Positions 8,127 through 16,959 of a stretch of 64,000 bases of DNA are shown here, piece after piece. Made by a program: the position numbers and the translations under genes. This DNA is from Oceanobacillus chungangensis. GTDB taxonomy: Bacteria > Bacillota > Bacilli > Bacillales > Amphibacillaceae. The stretch covers positions 1 through 64,000 of the forward strand of contig NZ_PIOD01000001.1 in the NCBI RefSeq assembly GCF_003369565.1. Reading direction: 5' to 3'. The notes under the pieces were generated by a model. That model saw only the letters and a list, made by a program, of their open reading frames with translations, did no database searches and was not told the origin of the DNA. How positions within the stretch are numbered: position 1 is the first letter of the stretch; every line of letters starts with the position of its first letter.

Positions 8127-8339
8127 TTATTTTCTAGTAAAATTTTCAGCTAGATCATTTGGTAATAATTCTTCTTCAAGTACTTTAATTTTCTTTTGCA
8201 TTTGATATGTATCTTTCATGTTTGTCATCGATAGTTGCTCCACTTGACGTTCGAGTTCTTCTAATCTATCATTCATAAAAAATGATATTATAAATAAGAC
8301 GACAGCTACTACAATGATTGTAATTACTGCATAAATCAT
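8127..8339 (-). CDS. Small membrane protein with coiled coil
   Basis: The 70-residue protein has an N-terminal membrane helix (about 2-20) followed by a heptad-like segment (RLEELERQVEQLS to KVLEEELL). The ATG at 8339 is chosen because GGAGGG lies directly upstream; a longer in-frame start at 8366 would overlap that site. It is probably co-transcribed with the YceG-like gene, 65 bases downstream. The family is not recognised, though B. subtilis yqzD sits in a similar place. Confidence 0.6.
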   Translation of the reverse strand: MIYAVITIIVVAVVLFIISFFMNDRLEELERQVEQLSMTNMKDTYQMQKKIKVLEEELLPNDLAENFTRK

Positions 8340-8424
8340 TCGTTTCCCTCCTATTTTATTCTCCATTAATAGTTATACCATAGATTCTAGTGTTAGAAAA
8401 CCTTAAAATAATTGTAACTGATTG

Positions 8425-8453
8425 TTGATTGTTTTAAAAAACTCTGCTATTAT
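8425..8453 (+). promoter_or_regulatory. Probable sigma-A promoter for rpmG
   Basis: TTGATT (8425-8430), 17 bases, TATTAT (8448-8453). The leader to rpmG is about 140 bases and holds a small GTCAC/GTGAC stem. Confidence 0.45.
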
Positions 8454-8599
8454 AATAAAAGTCTGTAGATCATTTTCTATGCTGTTTAGAAAGTATCAAT
8501 TTGTATAGAAGATACTGCGAACGTCACTTGGAGTTATGGTGACAATCAGAATTATTTAAAATTTTACATCGTTAGATTTAATAGTTTGGAGGGAAAACC

Positions 8600-8749
8600 A
8601 TGCGCGTAAACGTTACTCTTGCTTGTACTGAAACAGGAGACCGTAATTATATTACGAAGAAAAACAAACGTAATAATCCTGAACGTATTGAGCTTATGAA
8701 ATATAGCCCACGTCTAAAAAAACATACTTTACATCGTGAAACGAAATAG
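8600..8749 (+). CDS. rpmG: 50S ribosomal protein bL33, cysteine-poor type
   Basis: The 49-residue protein reads from [17 protein letters not shown] to [16 protein letters not shown] precedes the ATG. Only one of the four zinc-ribbon cysteines of the zinc-binding form is present (CTET instead of CTEC, and KYSPRLKK without cysteine). This is therefore the zinc-independent paralogue type, which replaces the zinc form during zinc shortage in Bacillus. The location before gluP matches B. subtilis rpmGA. Confidence 0.93.
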   Translation: MRVNVTLACTETGDRNYITKKNKRNNPERIELMKYSPRLKKHTLHRETK

Positions 8750-8761
8750 TAACCATAAATG

Positions 8762-8799
8762 AACTCTTATCTTATTATCGGATAAGAGTTTATTTTTAT
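8762..8799 (+). terminator. Terminator after rpmG
   Basis: AACTCTTATC pairs with GATAAGAGTT, followed by TATTTTTAT. Confidence 0.85.
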
Positions 8800-8925
8800 A
8801 TTTTATTGTCTGTTCACTTTAGAATACAGCGAAGTCCTAATGGTATCCATAATCTTGTTATAGATACCTTATAAATGTAACAATTGTCACAACTTTGTTA
8901 TCATGATAGGAAGGGAAGGTGACAT

Positions 8926-10476
8926 ATGTTTTTAAATGAGCAATATACTTTATATCAAATTGCAATTCATTTCTTAAGAAAGGAACAGTTTGAGATCCTT
9001 ACAATAAATGAACATGCAGACGAAATTTGGTTGGAGAAGTATGCAAATAAGAAATCAACAATTATCCGACTTGTCCATAAAGGATTTGACTGGCAAAATC
9101 ACTTACGAAAAGATATTGCGCAAGTTTTCCAAACGGTACACAATATGCAGCGAATGATAAAAGGGAAAGATATTGAATTACATAATGTCTATGTTGCAAC
9201 TAATGCTCCAGTTGATGACTGGGAAAGACTGAAAAAGCCAATGCAATTGAATGATAAACGCCCAAAAAAGATGAAGGTATACTACTTAGACCAAGGAAAT
9301 ATTCATCAGGAGATTGATCGGTTACAATCTGATACTTGTGACCAGCCCATTACGATTAATAATAATGCTGACGAATCAGAGAAGGAAAATATTGTTAAGG
9401 AAATGAAGAATCAGGTAATCGAGTTGTTTCAACAGAAGAAAAAGGAATTTCAAAATATTTTCTCGAGAAGCAAACCATTTTTTACGTATTTTCTAATTGT
9501 GATTAATATTATTCTGTTTATTTTATTAGAAATGAACGGTGGAAGTACTGCAACTGCTACCTTAATTGAATATGGTGCCAAATATAATCCAGCAATTTTA
9601 GAAAATAATGAGTGGTGGCGAGTAATCAGTGCAACATTTTTACATATTGGTTTTCTACATCTAATCATGAATATGCTAGCATTATATTACTTGGGAACAG
9701 TTGTGGAGCGAATTTATGGACGCTTTCGTTTCCTAATCATTTATTTTCTGGCTGGAATCGTTGGGGGACTTGCGAGTTTAGCTTTTACTGTAAATATATC
9801 AGCAGGTGCTTCAGGTGCCATCTTTGGATTGTTTGGCGCTTTATTATTCTTTGGATTGATTTACAAGCAGATTTTCTTTCAGACGATGGGATATAACATT
9901 TTATTAATCCTTGGTATTAATCTGATCTTCGGTTTATTCGTTCAACAAATTGACATGGCTGCACATATAGGTGGTCTTGTAGCAGGGTTTATTGCCTCTG
10001 CAATTGTATATCTTCCTAAGAAAGGTAGTATTAACAAACAATTATTAGCTGTAAGTGTATATATGATATTATTTGTCGGTATCGTTATTTTAGGATATGA
10101 AAATAATAATCAAAATCAGGCATACCACTTGATGGTTGCGGAAAATTCAATACAGGAAGAAAACTATCAGGATGTTATTGAATCAACAACTCTAGGACTA
10201 GGTTTACCTGGGGATTTACAAGGAGCACTGTTATTCCATCGTTCTTATGCTTATATTGAGTTAAACAAAATTAATTTAGCTATTGATGATCTTGAGAAGA
10301 GTCTGACCTATGATGAGCTTCCAGAGTCTTATTATAATCTAGCGATCCTTTACTATAATACAGAGGAATTGGAGAAAGCAGAGGATAATATTATTCTAGC
10401 ATATGAGTTGAATCCTAAGCTTGAAGGACTTGCTGAACTCTATGAATTAATAACTGGTGAACCAGTAAAAGAATGA
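8926..10476 (+). CDS. gluP: Rhomboid intramembrane serine protease GluP
   Basis: The 516-residue protein has a cytosolic N-terminal domain (about 1-175), a rhomboid core of six to seven helices (about 180-385) and a C-terminal TPR segment (about 400-500). The catalytic dyad is Ser296 in GASGAIFG and His347 in AAHIGG; the WWR and HLIMNM motifs are also present. B. subtilis YqgP/GluP, with the same domain order, cleaves membrane proteins including the magnesium transporter MgtE together with FtsH. A further GluP-specific gene, yqgQ, follows. Confidence 0.93.
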   Translation: MFLNEQYTLYQIAIHFLRKEQFEILTINEHADEIWLEKYANKKSTIIRLVHKGFDWQNHLRKDIAQVFQTVHNMQRMIKGKDIELHNVYVATNAPVDDWERLKKPMQLNDKRPKKMKVYYLDQGNIHQEIDRLQSDTCDQPITINNNADESEKENIVKEMKNQVIELFQQKKKEFQNIFSRSKPFFTYFLIVINIILFILLEMNGGSTATATLIEYGAKYNPAILENNEWWRVISATFLHIGFLHLIMNMLALYYLGTVVERIYGRFRFLIIYFLAGIVGGLASLAFTVNISAGASGAIFGLFGALLFFGLIYKQIFFQTMGYNILLILGINLIFGLFVQQIDMAAHIGGLVAGFIASAIVYLPKKGSINKQLLAVSVYMILFVGIVILGYENNNQNQAYHLMVAENSIQEENYQDVIESTTLGLGLPGDLQGALLFHRSYAYIELNKINLAIDDLEKSLTYDELPESYYNLAILYYNTEELEKAEDNIILAYELNPKLEGLAELYELITGEPVKE

Positions 10477-10572
10477 GGATAAGTATTTTTTGTTAATCTT
10501 TTTCTTATATGAAAGTATGAATAAGAATATCTTATTTATACAATCGTTGGTATAATAATTGTGGTGATTGTA

Positions 10573-10767
10573 ATGAAAAATGTTTATGATGTGCAACAAA
10601 TACTTAAGAAATTCGGTACCTTTATTTATAGTGGTGATCGGATTGGGGATCTTGAGTTAATGGTGATGGAGATTGAAGATTTATTTAAAATGCGATTTAT
10701 TGAAAATGAACAATATCTCCAAGCAAGGCTTATTTTAAGAAAAGAAAAAACTAGGTTATATAAGTGA
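10573..10767 (+). CDS. yqgQ: YqgQ family protein (DUF910)
   Basis: The 64-residue protein starts MKNVYDVQQILKKFG and contains the YSGDRIGDLELM motif typical of YqgQ. The fold is a small three-helix bundle of unknown function, with proposed nucleic-acid binding. The ATG at 10573 follows GGTGAT; two GTG codons upstream (from 10561) are possible but poor. It ends 13 bases before glcK, so the two genes are an operon, as in B. subtilis. Confidence 0.88.
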   Translation: MKNVYDVQQILKKFGTFIYSGDRIGDLELMVMEIEDLFKMRFIENEQYLQARLILRKEKTRLYK

Positions 10768-10780
10768 AGGGGTGTTAAGC

Positions 10781-11746
10781 ATGAATGAAGAGATACTAGT
10801 TGGAATTGATATTGGTGGGACGGCAGTGAAACTTGGCTTTATCAATTCTCAAGGAGAAATTTTAAAGAAATGGGAGATTCCAACAAACTTAGCAAATGCA
10901 GGGAATGGAATCATAGACGATATTTGGAACTCGATAAAAGCACAATTAGATCAAGTAGATATAAAAAATAAAACGATCCTTGGATTAGGTGTTGGGGCGC
11001 CAGGATTTATTGAAGCGAAAACAGGGTATGTTTATGTAGCTGTTAATATAGGCTGGAAGGACTTTGATTTGGCACAGAAATTAAAAGAAAAATCTGGTCT
11101 ACCAGTCTTTGTGGAAAATGATGCTAACTTAGCTGCGCTAGGTGAGAACTGGTTAGGAGCCGGTGAACAGGCTGATAATATGATTGCGATTACGCTCGGG
11201 ACCGGTGTAGGTGGAGGGATAATTGCCAATGGGAAGGCATTGAATGGTGAGAATGGCATGTCTGGTGAAATTGGCCATATTACAATTGATCCGAATGGGT
11301 ATTCATGTAATTGTGGACGTAAAGGATGCTTAGAAACCATTGCGTCTGCAACTGGTATTGTTCGACAGGCGATGGACTACATAAACGATAATGGTAATAG
11401 CAGCATTGCGGCATTCTACGAGGAAAATGGGAAATTAACAGCGAAGGATGTTTTTGATTTAGCAAGTGAAGGTGATGAAGGTTGTGAAGCAATCGTAAAT
11501 AACACTATGGAAATTTTAGGGTTAACGATTGCTAATATGTGTACAATAATCAATCCATCAAAGGTATTAATCGGTGGGGGTGTTTCTAAAGCTGGAGACC
11601 ATTTGTTAACAAAGATTACAACTGCATTTGAAAAATATGCACTTCCTAGAATCCAAGAGGCTTGTGAGATTAGAATTGCTAAATTAGGCAATGATGCTGG
11701 AATTATTGGTGGAGCATATCTTGTCAAACAAAAGCTTAAGCAATAA
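10781..11746 (+). CDS. glcK: Glucokinase, ROK family
   Basis: The 321-residue cytosolic enzyme phosphorylates glucose with ATP, feeding free glucose from disaccharides into glycolysis. The ATP-binding motif is D10-IGGT, the sugar-binding EN-DAN motif (VFVENDANLAALGE) carries the catalytic Asp, and the zinc motif reads CNCGRKGCLE. The ATG at 10781 has AAGGGG eight bases upstream; an in-frame GTG at 10772 overlaps that site. The gene is coupled to yqgQ. Confidence 0.93.
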   Translation: MNEEILVGIDIGGTAVKLGFINSQGEILKKWEIPTNLANAGNGIIDDIWNSIKAQLDQVDIKNKTILGLGVGAPGFIEAKTGYVYVAVNIGWKDFDLAQKLKEKSGLPVFVENDANLAALGENWLGAGEQADNMIAITLGTGVGGGIIANGKALNGENGMSGEIGHITIDPNGYSCNCGRKGCLETIASATGIVRQAMDYINDNGNSSIAAFYEENGKLTAKDVFDLASEGDEGCEAIVNNTMEILGLTIANMCTIINPSKVLIGGGVSKAGDHLLTKITTAFEKYALPRIQEACEIRIAKLGNDAGIIGGAYLVKQKLKQ

Positions 11747-11834
11747 TACTTGTAATTTATTGTCGGAAAATGAAACTTTTTATACGCATTATTCGTCATA
11801 GTTAGTAGCTGTTAAAATGAAACTATAGTAATCT

Positions 11835-11866
11835 GATAAAGGATGATTGAAAAATCATCCTTTATC
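11835..11866. terminator. Stem-loop downstream of glcK
   Basis: A perfect 14-bp inverted repeat (GATAAAGGATGATT and complement) has a four-base loop. The T-run is poor, so it may act by stabilising the 3' end rather than as a strong terminator. Confidence 0.55.
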
Positions 11867-11961
11867 TACATTAATTAATAATTATAATAAATATTAGCTA
11901 ATGGTATTGTTGAATTTCGATAATTAACAGTGAAGCACAAATTTATAGGAGGAAATATTGT

Positions 11962-13881
11962 ATGGAGCTTAAGTCAACCAGATTACCATTATATGCAATA
12001 GCTACGGTACTATTTGGTTTGAAGACTTATCTAGTCTATCGCTTTATGTTTGCAATTGAACTCGATAATTTTTTGCAAGAAATTATATTATTTATCAACC
12101 CTTTTGTTTCCGCATTTTTACTTTTTGCTATCAGTGTTTGGTTTAAAACAGATGAAAAACAGCTGAAATATATTCGGTACAGTGCACTCATTGCATCGTT
12201 TATCATTTTTGCAAATCTAGTATTTTATCGTCAATTTGATGACTTCATTACGCTTCCGCAATTATTTCAAGGTAGTAATATGGCAGACTTAGGATCTAGT
12301 ATTCTCACATTAATAAAAATCTATGACATATTTCTATTTACTGATGTATTGTTCATTTGGATATGGAGTAGGAAGAATATTTCTACATTAACCGTTACTT
12401 ACAATCGTAGAAGAAAAGCAGCTACATTGACTTTATCGTTATTATTAATAGCAACGAATTTCCTAATTGCCGAGTCGTCCCGCCCGCAATTATTCACACG
12501 TGGATTTGATCGAGAATATTTAGTTAGAAGTGTTGGACTATTTAACTATCATGTTTATGATATTATCGCACATTCTAAAGCAGAGAGCAGACGTGCTTTT
12601 GCAGATGGAAATGAACTGCTGGATGTTCAAGAGTATATCGAAGAGAATGTGAAACAAGATGAAAATTCTAACTTGTATGGCGCTGCAAAGAACAAAAATA
12701 TTATCTTTATTAATGCAGAATCTTTACAACAATTTGTGATTCATAACGAGGTGAATGGGGAAGAGGTAACTCCATTTTTAAATCGACTAATTAACGATGA
12801 AGATACTTATTACTTTGATAACTTTTATGAACAAACTGGCCAGGGCAATACAGCTGATTCTGAGTTTTTAGTAGAAAATTCTTTATATCCACTAGATAGA
12901 GGAGCGGTGTTCTTCACCCATGGCGGTAACGACTTTAATGCAATTCCAGAAATTATTGATGATGAAGGCTATGAATCTTATGTCTTTCATTCCAACAATA
13001 AAAGCTTTTGGAATCGGGAGCAAATGTACGAAAGCTTAGGTATTGATTATTTCTACTCAGAAGAAGCGTTTGATGTAACAGAAGATAATTCAATCGGCTG
13101 GGGTTTAAAGGATAAACCTTTCTTTGAGCAATCCATCCCTTATCTACAATCATTAGAACAACCATTTTATGCGAAATTTATCACTTTAACGAATCATTTT
13201 CCATTTGATATGGATGAAGCAGATAAATCAATAGAACCATATCATTCAAACTCAGATATTCTAAATAACTATTTTCCAGCTGTTCGCTACATGGATGAAG
13301 CGCTTGAAGATTTCTACGAAAAGTTGAAGGAAACAGGGCTATATGAGAATTCGATATTTGTAATTATGGGTGACCATATAGGAATTAGCGCTAATCATAA
13401 TGAAGCTCTGAGTATGTATCTAGACAAAGATGAGATTACACCAATCGATCAGCTAGAACTGCAACGTGTTCCGTTTATCGTACATATTCCTGGCAATGGA
13501 AATGGAAAGGTTATTTCTGAAGTTACTGGACAAATCGACGTCAAGCCAACCTTACTTAATTTACTTGGTATTGATGCAGGATATGATATTCAGTTTGGAA
13601 ATGATTTATTTGCTGATAATCGGAAAGGCTATATTGCATTGAGAAATGGTGACTTTATTTCAGAAGAGTTCATTTACACAAATGGAAGCTGTTATTTAAT
13701 TGAAACAGGGGAACAGATAGATGTGACAGAGAAAAAAGATTACGTTATTCCAGAAAGAGAGCATACACTATTAAATGCGTGTAATAAAATAAACGAGAAG
13801 GTAAAAACTGAATTAAAACTTTCAGATGATTTGATTTACGGTGACTTGTTTCGCTTTATTAATTTTGACAAAAAAGGCTAA
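11962..13881 (+). CDS. yqgS: LTA synthase family protein (YqgS-like)
   Basis: The 639-residue protein has five membrane helices (about 1-175) followed by an extracellular sulfatase-type domain that transfers glycerol phosphate from phosphatidylglycerol to the lipoteichoic acid chain or primer. The catalytic threonine is T297 in GNTADSEF. The GDHIGI and metal-site HFPFD-type motifs are present. B. subtilis has four paralogues; the position between glcK and yqgW/yqgY identifies this one as YqgS-like. GGAGG precedes the ATG. Confidence 0.88.
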   Translation: MELKSTRLPLYAIATVLFGLKTYLVYRFMFAIELDNFLQEIILFINPFVSAFLLFAISVWFKTDEKQLKYIRYSALIASFIIFANLVFYRQFDDFITLPQLFQGSNMADLGSSILTLIKIYDIFLFTDVLFIWIWSRKNISTLTVTYNRRRKAATLTLSLLLIATNFLIAESSRPQLFTRGFDREYLVRSVGLFNYHVYDIIAHSKAESRRAFADGNELLDVQEYIEENVKQDENSNLYGAAKNKNIIFINAESLQQFVIHNEVNGEEVTPFLNRLINDEDTYYFDNFYEQTGQGNTADSEFLVENSLYPLDRGAVFFTHGGNDFNAIPEIIDDEGYESYVFHSNNKSFWNREQMYESLGIDYFYSEEAFDVTEDNSIGWGLKDKPFFEQSIPYLQSLEQPFYAKFITLTNHFPFDMDEADKSIEPYHSNSDILNNYFPAVRYMDEALEDFYEKLKETGLYENSIFVIMGDHIGISANHNEALSMYLDKDEITPIDQLELQRVPFIVHIPGNGNGKVISEVTGQIDVKPTLLNLLGIDAGYDIQFGNDLFADNRKGYIALRNGDFISEEFIYTNGSCYLIETGEQIDVTEKKDYVIPEREHTLLNACNKINEKVKTELKLSDDLIYGDLFRFINFDKKG

Positions 13882-13903
13882 CCAATAATGGATAGCCTTT
13901 TTG
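13870..13903 (+). terminator. Terminator after yqgS
   Basis: AAAAAGGCTA pairs with TAGCCTTTTT around a 12-base loop. Confidence 0.8.
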
Positions 13904-13918
13904 TGTAGCATATGTTTA

Positions 13919-14089
13919 CTAGCCAGTAATCTCAGAAATAATAGTTGCTATTGAGAAAAAGCCAAACGCTAATGCTGTAATGGCTGAAAAAGCAAGTGCA
14001 AAAAGATTTTTATATTTCAGCTGACGAATGACAGATATTACGGCAAGCAAAGCAACCGCAAGAAATACAATCCCTAAGACAATATGCAT
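13919..14089 (-). CDS. yqgW: DUF2759 small membrane protein (YqgW-like)
   Basis: The 56-residue protein reads MHIVLGIVFLAVALL to TIISEITG and has two hydrophobic helices separated by RQLKYKNL. Size, topology and position between yqgS and yqgY fit the DUF2759 family of B. subtilis YqgW; the function is unknown. The start at 14089 is preferred because AAGGAGG lies 10 bases upstream. An in-frame ATG at 14098 is only one base from that site. Confidence 0.65.
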   Translation of the reverse strand: MHIVLGIVFLAVALLAVISVIRQLKYKNLFALAFSAITALAFGFFSIATIISEITG

Positions 14090-14159
14090 GAATTTCATGC
14101 CTCCTTAAACGCTTTCTTTTCAAGTTGATTCACTATTCATATGTATATAACTATTCTAT

Positions 14160-14552
14160 ACTTATTGTATAGCAATCGACTGTTCTTGTCGAGCAATAAT
14201 AGTTACAATCAAGTGTATCGATTTGTAAAAAAATAATATTTCATTGGACAGTGAAGACACTGCAATTTGCCCATTTACAGAGTCTTTTTTTGGTCTTGAA
14301 TAGCCATAAATCGTAAGAGGAGATGCCAAGTCCAGCCCCGACGCCCAGCGAGATTTTTCTAACGACTTGACAAGATAAGTCAGAATCGACTGGCCATACT
14401 TCCTGAGCAAGGAATGTTCGATCAAATTCGTCACATCGTATGACATTCTCGAACTACTTTAGGTAAACCCTTTTTCTGCTTCTAATGGAAGCATTCCTTG
14501 ACCTATTGGGATGTAATTTTACGTCGTTAAGCGGGCGCTTTGGCATTAGATT
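14160..14552. other. Gene-free stretch, possible degenerate repeat
   Basis: No credible coding sequence. The middle section (about 14310-14400) is more GC-rich than its surroundings and contains an inverted repeat, GACTT/AAGTC (14364-14382). B. subtilis yqgX, which lies here, is missing. The open frame on the minus strand (14162-14446) has no ribosome-binding site and no recognisable domain. Confidence 0.35.
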
Positions 14553-14795
14553 TTAATGACCGAATCCAGGTACAAGTATAAATTCTGAATACCATGTGAA
14601 ACCAACCATGAAGACTGTAAGGTAGGCACCGAATAAATACATATACATCCTCTCAGATAATTTCAAATAACCCAATGTAAGGAAAAATACTGTTTGTACT
14701 AGGGATAATATTGCTGCTGGGATCATATCACCTACGTAAAACATGACTGTAAAAATACTAGTCCAAAAGCCAAGCATACGAAACACACGATCCAT
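14553..14795 (-). CDS. yqgY: DUF2626 membrane protein YqgY
   Basis: The 80-residue protein has three hydrophobic helices and opens MDRVFRMLGFWTSIF, the characteristic DUF2626 start. It contains GDMIPAAILSLVQT and LKLSERMYMYLFGAY, conserved in the family. Function is unknown; it is found across spore-forming Bacillaceae near the comG operon, as here. A G-rich ribosome-binding site precedes the ATG. Confidence 0.88.
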   Translation of the reverse strand: MDRVFRMLGFWTSIFTVMFYVGDMIPAAILSLVQTVFFLTLGYLKLSERMYMYLFGAYLTVFMVGFTWYSEFILVPGFGH

Positions 14796-14993
14796 TTCTT
14801 TTCCCCCCCTTTGTATTTAGATAGCGTTATCACAATAATTATATATGAGTAACTTAATATTGTAAATGAAACACCATTTACAATTGCAAGATTTGCTGTA
14901 AAAGTGCAAATTTATAGGTTGATTGTCAAAGGTGTTTGTATGATTGCGAGTGATAAGAGCTATCGTTTAAGTCCAGGTCTGCAATGTGGATTT

Positions 14994-15041
14994 CCGCTCC
15001 TGACTGTCGCTTTTCATGAAAAGTAGTTCAGTCTGGAGCGG
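14994..15041. repeat. Large imperfect inverted repeat downstream of comGG
   Basis: CCGCTCCTGACTG (14994-15006) pairs with CAGTCTGGAGCGG (15029-15041), 12 of 13 positions. The loop contains its own palindrome, CTTTTCATGAAAAG. It is locally GC-rich against the background. It may serve as the comG operon terminator, though there is no clean T-run, or be a dispersed repeat. Confidence 0.6.
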
Positions 15042-15066
15042 CAGAGCAATCTATTTTTCAATTATG

Positions 15067-15510
15067 TTACTCGATGTAATTTAGTTTTAAAAAACTATTG
15101 ATTGATTTTTTAAAAACTTTATTTGTTCTGATGGGGTGCTTGTCGCTCGTAGTCAATGTATTAATTATTGTATAGCGATGGTTTTTATTCGTTAAAATTG
15201 AGATATTCAGCTCATGCGTTTGATTTATGCTTCTAATGATTGTAATTTTCACTATCCCATCAGGAAAATGATAAATTGTATCAGTATTAGGTATCCCATA
15301 TTTCTTAATCTCTTGTTTGAATTGCTCTCGCTGCATTTGGAATAATGTTTCAATCTTTACTTGTTCGATTTGATTTTCAGTAAGCTGAAGATCATTCCGG
15401 TACATTGTTATATTTGTTGTTACGATTATGAAAGCGACTGCGGTAATAAATAAAACATATGGCAAGAAGAAACCTTTTTCGTTATTCATAAAATACAATT
15501 CTTTTTTCAT
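15067..15510 (-). CDS. comGG: Competence pseudopilin-like protein ComGG
   Basis: The 147-residue protein has an N-terminal hydrophobic helix following EKGFFLPYVLF, in the position of a minor pseudopilin. It is the last gene of the comG operon and overlaps comGF. The ATG at 15510 has AAGGG seven bases upstream; an internal ATG at 15489 would give a shorter leader. Sequence is poorly conserved in this family, so identity rests mainly on operon position. Confidence 0.75.
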   Translation of the reverse strand: MKKELYFMNNEKGFFLPYVLFITAVAFIIVTTNITMYRNDLQLTENQIEQVKIETLFQMQREQFKQEIKKYGIPNTDTIYHFPDGIVKITIIRSINQTHELNISILTNKNHRYTIINTLTTSDKHPIRTNKVFKKSINSFLKLNYIE

Positions 15511-15898
15511 ACGCATTCCCTTGTAAAGTTGTAACCCTAATTAAGAATCCAATAGGGTCATGGATAAATGTTAGTTCTTTTACATCGAACAAAAATATTT
15601 CATGACCAGTTCCATCTACTTGTCTGCGAATAAGTGAATCATATTTTTCTATGGTTGTGATTGCAGGCTTATTATTTATCTTTTGCAGTAATTGTAGTTT
15701 TCCATCAGTAATAGAAATATCAGTAGATCTAATTACTTCATCTCTGAGGAATTGGAAAAATTGATAAACAGAAATCTGTTCATAATTTGATGTATTCGTT
15801 GTTCCATTTAACAGATATCCTGTGAACGGCAGTGTGATGAAAAGGATTGTAATCGCGAATAGCATTGAGACAAAAGTAAACCCACGTTCATGTAGCAT
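15482..15898 (-). CDS. comGF: Competence minor pseudopilin ComGF
   Basis: This protein of about 138 residues has the N-terminal motif ERGFTFVSMLFAITILF, a prepilin-type cleavage region with a membrane helix. ComGF is a minor pseudopilin of the DNA-uptake pilus. It overlaps comGE upstream and comGG downstream, so translation is coupled. The start is uncertain: ATG at 15898 gives a normal short leader, and ATG at 15940 would add 14 residues. Confidence 0.78.
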   Translation of the reverse strand: MLHERGFTFVSMLFAITILFITLPFTGYLLNGTTNTSNYEQISVYQFFQFLRDEVIRSTDISITDGKLQLLQKINNKPAITTIEKYDSLIRRQVDGTGHEIFLFDVKELTFIHDPIGFLIRVTTLQGNAYEKRIVFYE

Positions 15899-16226
15899 AT
15901 ATTCCAAATAAGCAGATGGTCTCTTTTCTTTTTCTAACATTTTCCCAATTCACACATCCCTTTATATAATCACTTTCCGTTGAGAAGCGGAATACTGCCT
16001 GCCTCCGATTAATTTCTTTTATATGCTCCGTCGGCTTCCGCAATGGATTTCCTACTATGAATGACTGCAACTCATCGTGTAAGGTGTGAATCATAATCCG
16101 GCGATCACTTAATACTTTTTGTTCTTTTTCCACCGTTGAAACAATTGGAATGATAGTAGTGATCACGGAAAATAGAATTACTGATGCAACGATAACTTCA
16201 ATCATAGTGAATCCATTATTCTTCAT
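15888..16226 (-). CDS. comGE: Competence minor pseudopilin ComGE
   Basis: The 112-residue protein has the prepilin motif NNGFTMIEVIVASVILF. The leader is short and basic (MKNN). GGGAGG lies 10 bases ahead of the chosen ATG at 16226. The gene overlaps the end of comGD by 11 bases and comGF by 11 bases. It is processed by the ComC peptidase in B. subtilis. Confidence 0.82.
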   Translation of the reverse strand: MKNNGFTMIEVIVASVILFSVITTIIPIVSTVEKEQKVLSDRRIMIHTLHDELQSFIVGNPLRKPTEHIKEINRRQAVFRFSTESDYIKGCVNWENVRKRKETICLFGIYAT

Positions 16227-16668
16227 TGATGTAAAACCTCCCTTTTCCAAGAGGGAAGACAATGTCAAAATCTTTTTCACCCACATTTATTTTGATCTTT
16301 CGAGGGTTAATAATGCTCCCGTATTTATTAAATACAATCGTATCTTTGTTTTTAAAATCTATTTGAAATCCAGGGGGGTACTTTCTTATGGCAAAAGCTG
16401 GTTTCCAACCTTGTAGAATGCTGTAACGATCGTTATAGAAACGGATACTAAATGAATCATCGACTGTTGTACTAAGGTTTTGAATCATTAACATATCGAA
16501 TTCAAGCTGTTCAATAAATTTTGTTGTTTGTACTTTCTCGATATTGCTTTTATTTATAGGTACAATGAATAAAAGCATTACAGATAAAATAGAAAGAACA
16601 ATTAGCATTTCTAATAGTGTGAAGCCTTTCTTATTTGTTACGAACCATTTATAGGCTAACTTTTCCAT
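16216..16668 (-). CDS. comGD: Competence minor pseudopilin ComGD
   Basis: The 150-residue protein has the type IV prepilin motif NKKGFTLLEMLIVLSILSVM, with the conserved Glu five residues after the cleavage site. It starts inside the end of comGC (20-base overlap). It belongs to the pseudopilus that carries DNA through the cell wall. Confidence 0.88.
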   Translation of the reverse strand: MEKLAYKWFVTNKKGFTLLEMLIVLSILSVMLLFIVPINKSNIEKVQTTKFIEQLEFDMLMIQNLSTTVDDSFSIRFYNDRYSILQGWKPAFAIRKYPPGFQIDFKNKDTIVFNKYGSIINPRKIKINVGEKDFDIVFPLGKGRFYINEE

Positions 16669-16945
16669 TTGTAATACTCAATTCATTTCCATTAGGACAT
16701 GTTGTTTGTTTGTCTGTAATATAATTAGGAACTAGCGTACTTATGTCTGTTGCTGTTAATCCTGATTCAATAAAATATGCATCTGCTTGTGACTGTACAA
16801 GTGCGACAAGAGCTTCACATCCTTTATCATTAACATCTGCGCTTCTTCCACTTAAATTTGGAACAATCAGGATAATTAGAACTGTAATGATCATTAGTAC
16901 AATTAACATTTCAATCAATGTGAAGCCTCGATTATTATTTAACAT
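16649..16945 (-). CDS. comGC: Major competence pseudopilin ComGC
   Basis: The 98-residue protein has the canonical motif RGFTLIEMLIVLMIITVL, cleaved between Gly and Phe by ComC. It contains cysteines at GCEALV and TTCPNGN that can form the intrachain disulfide seen in ComGC. It is the main structural subunit of the transformation pilus. It follows comGB by 14 bases. Confidence 0.93.
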   Translation of the reverse strand: MLNNNRGFTLIEMLIVLMIITVLIILIVPNLSGRSADVNDKGCEALVALVQSQADAYFIESGLTATDISTLVPNYITDKQTTCPNGNELSITNGKVSL

Positions 16946-16959
16946 TTTATTTGCTCCTT

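Noticed and set aside
14162-14446. A 94-codon minus-strand frame between yqgW and yqgY
   Set aside because: No ribosome-binding site, unlikely composition, and it spans the suspected degenerate repeat.
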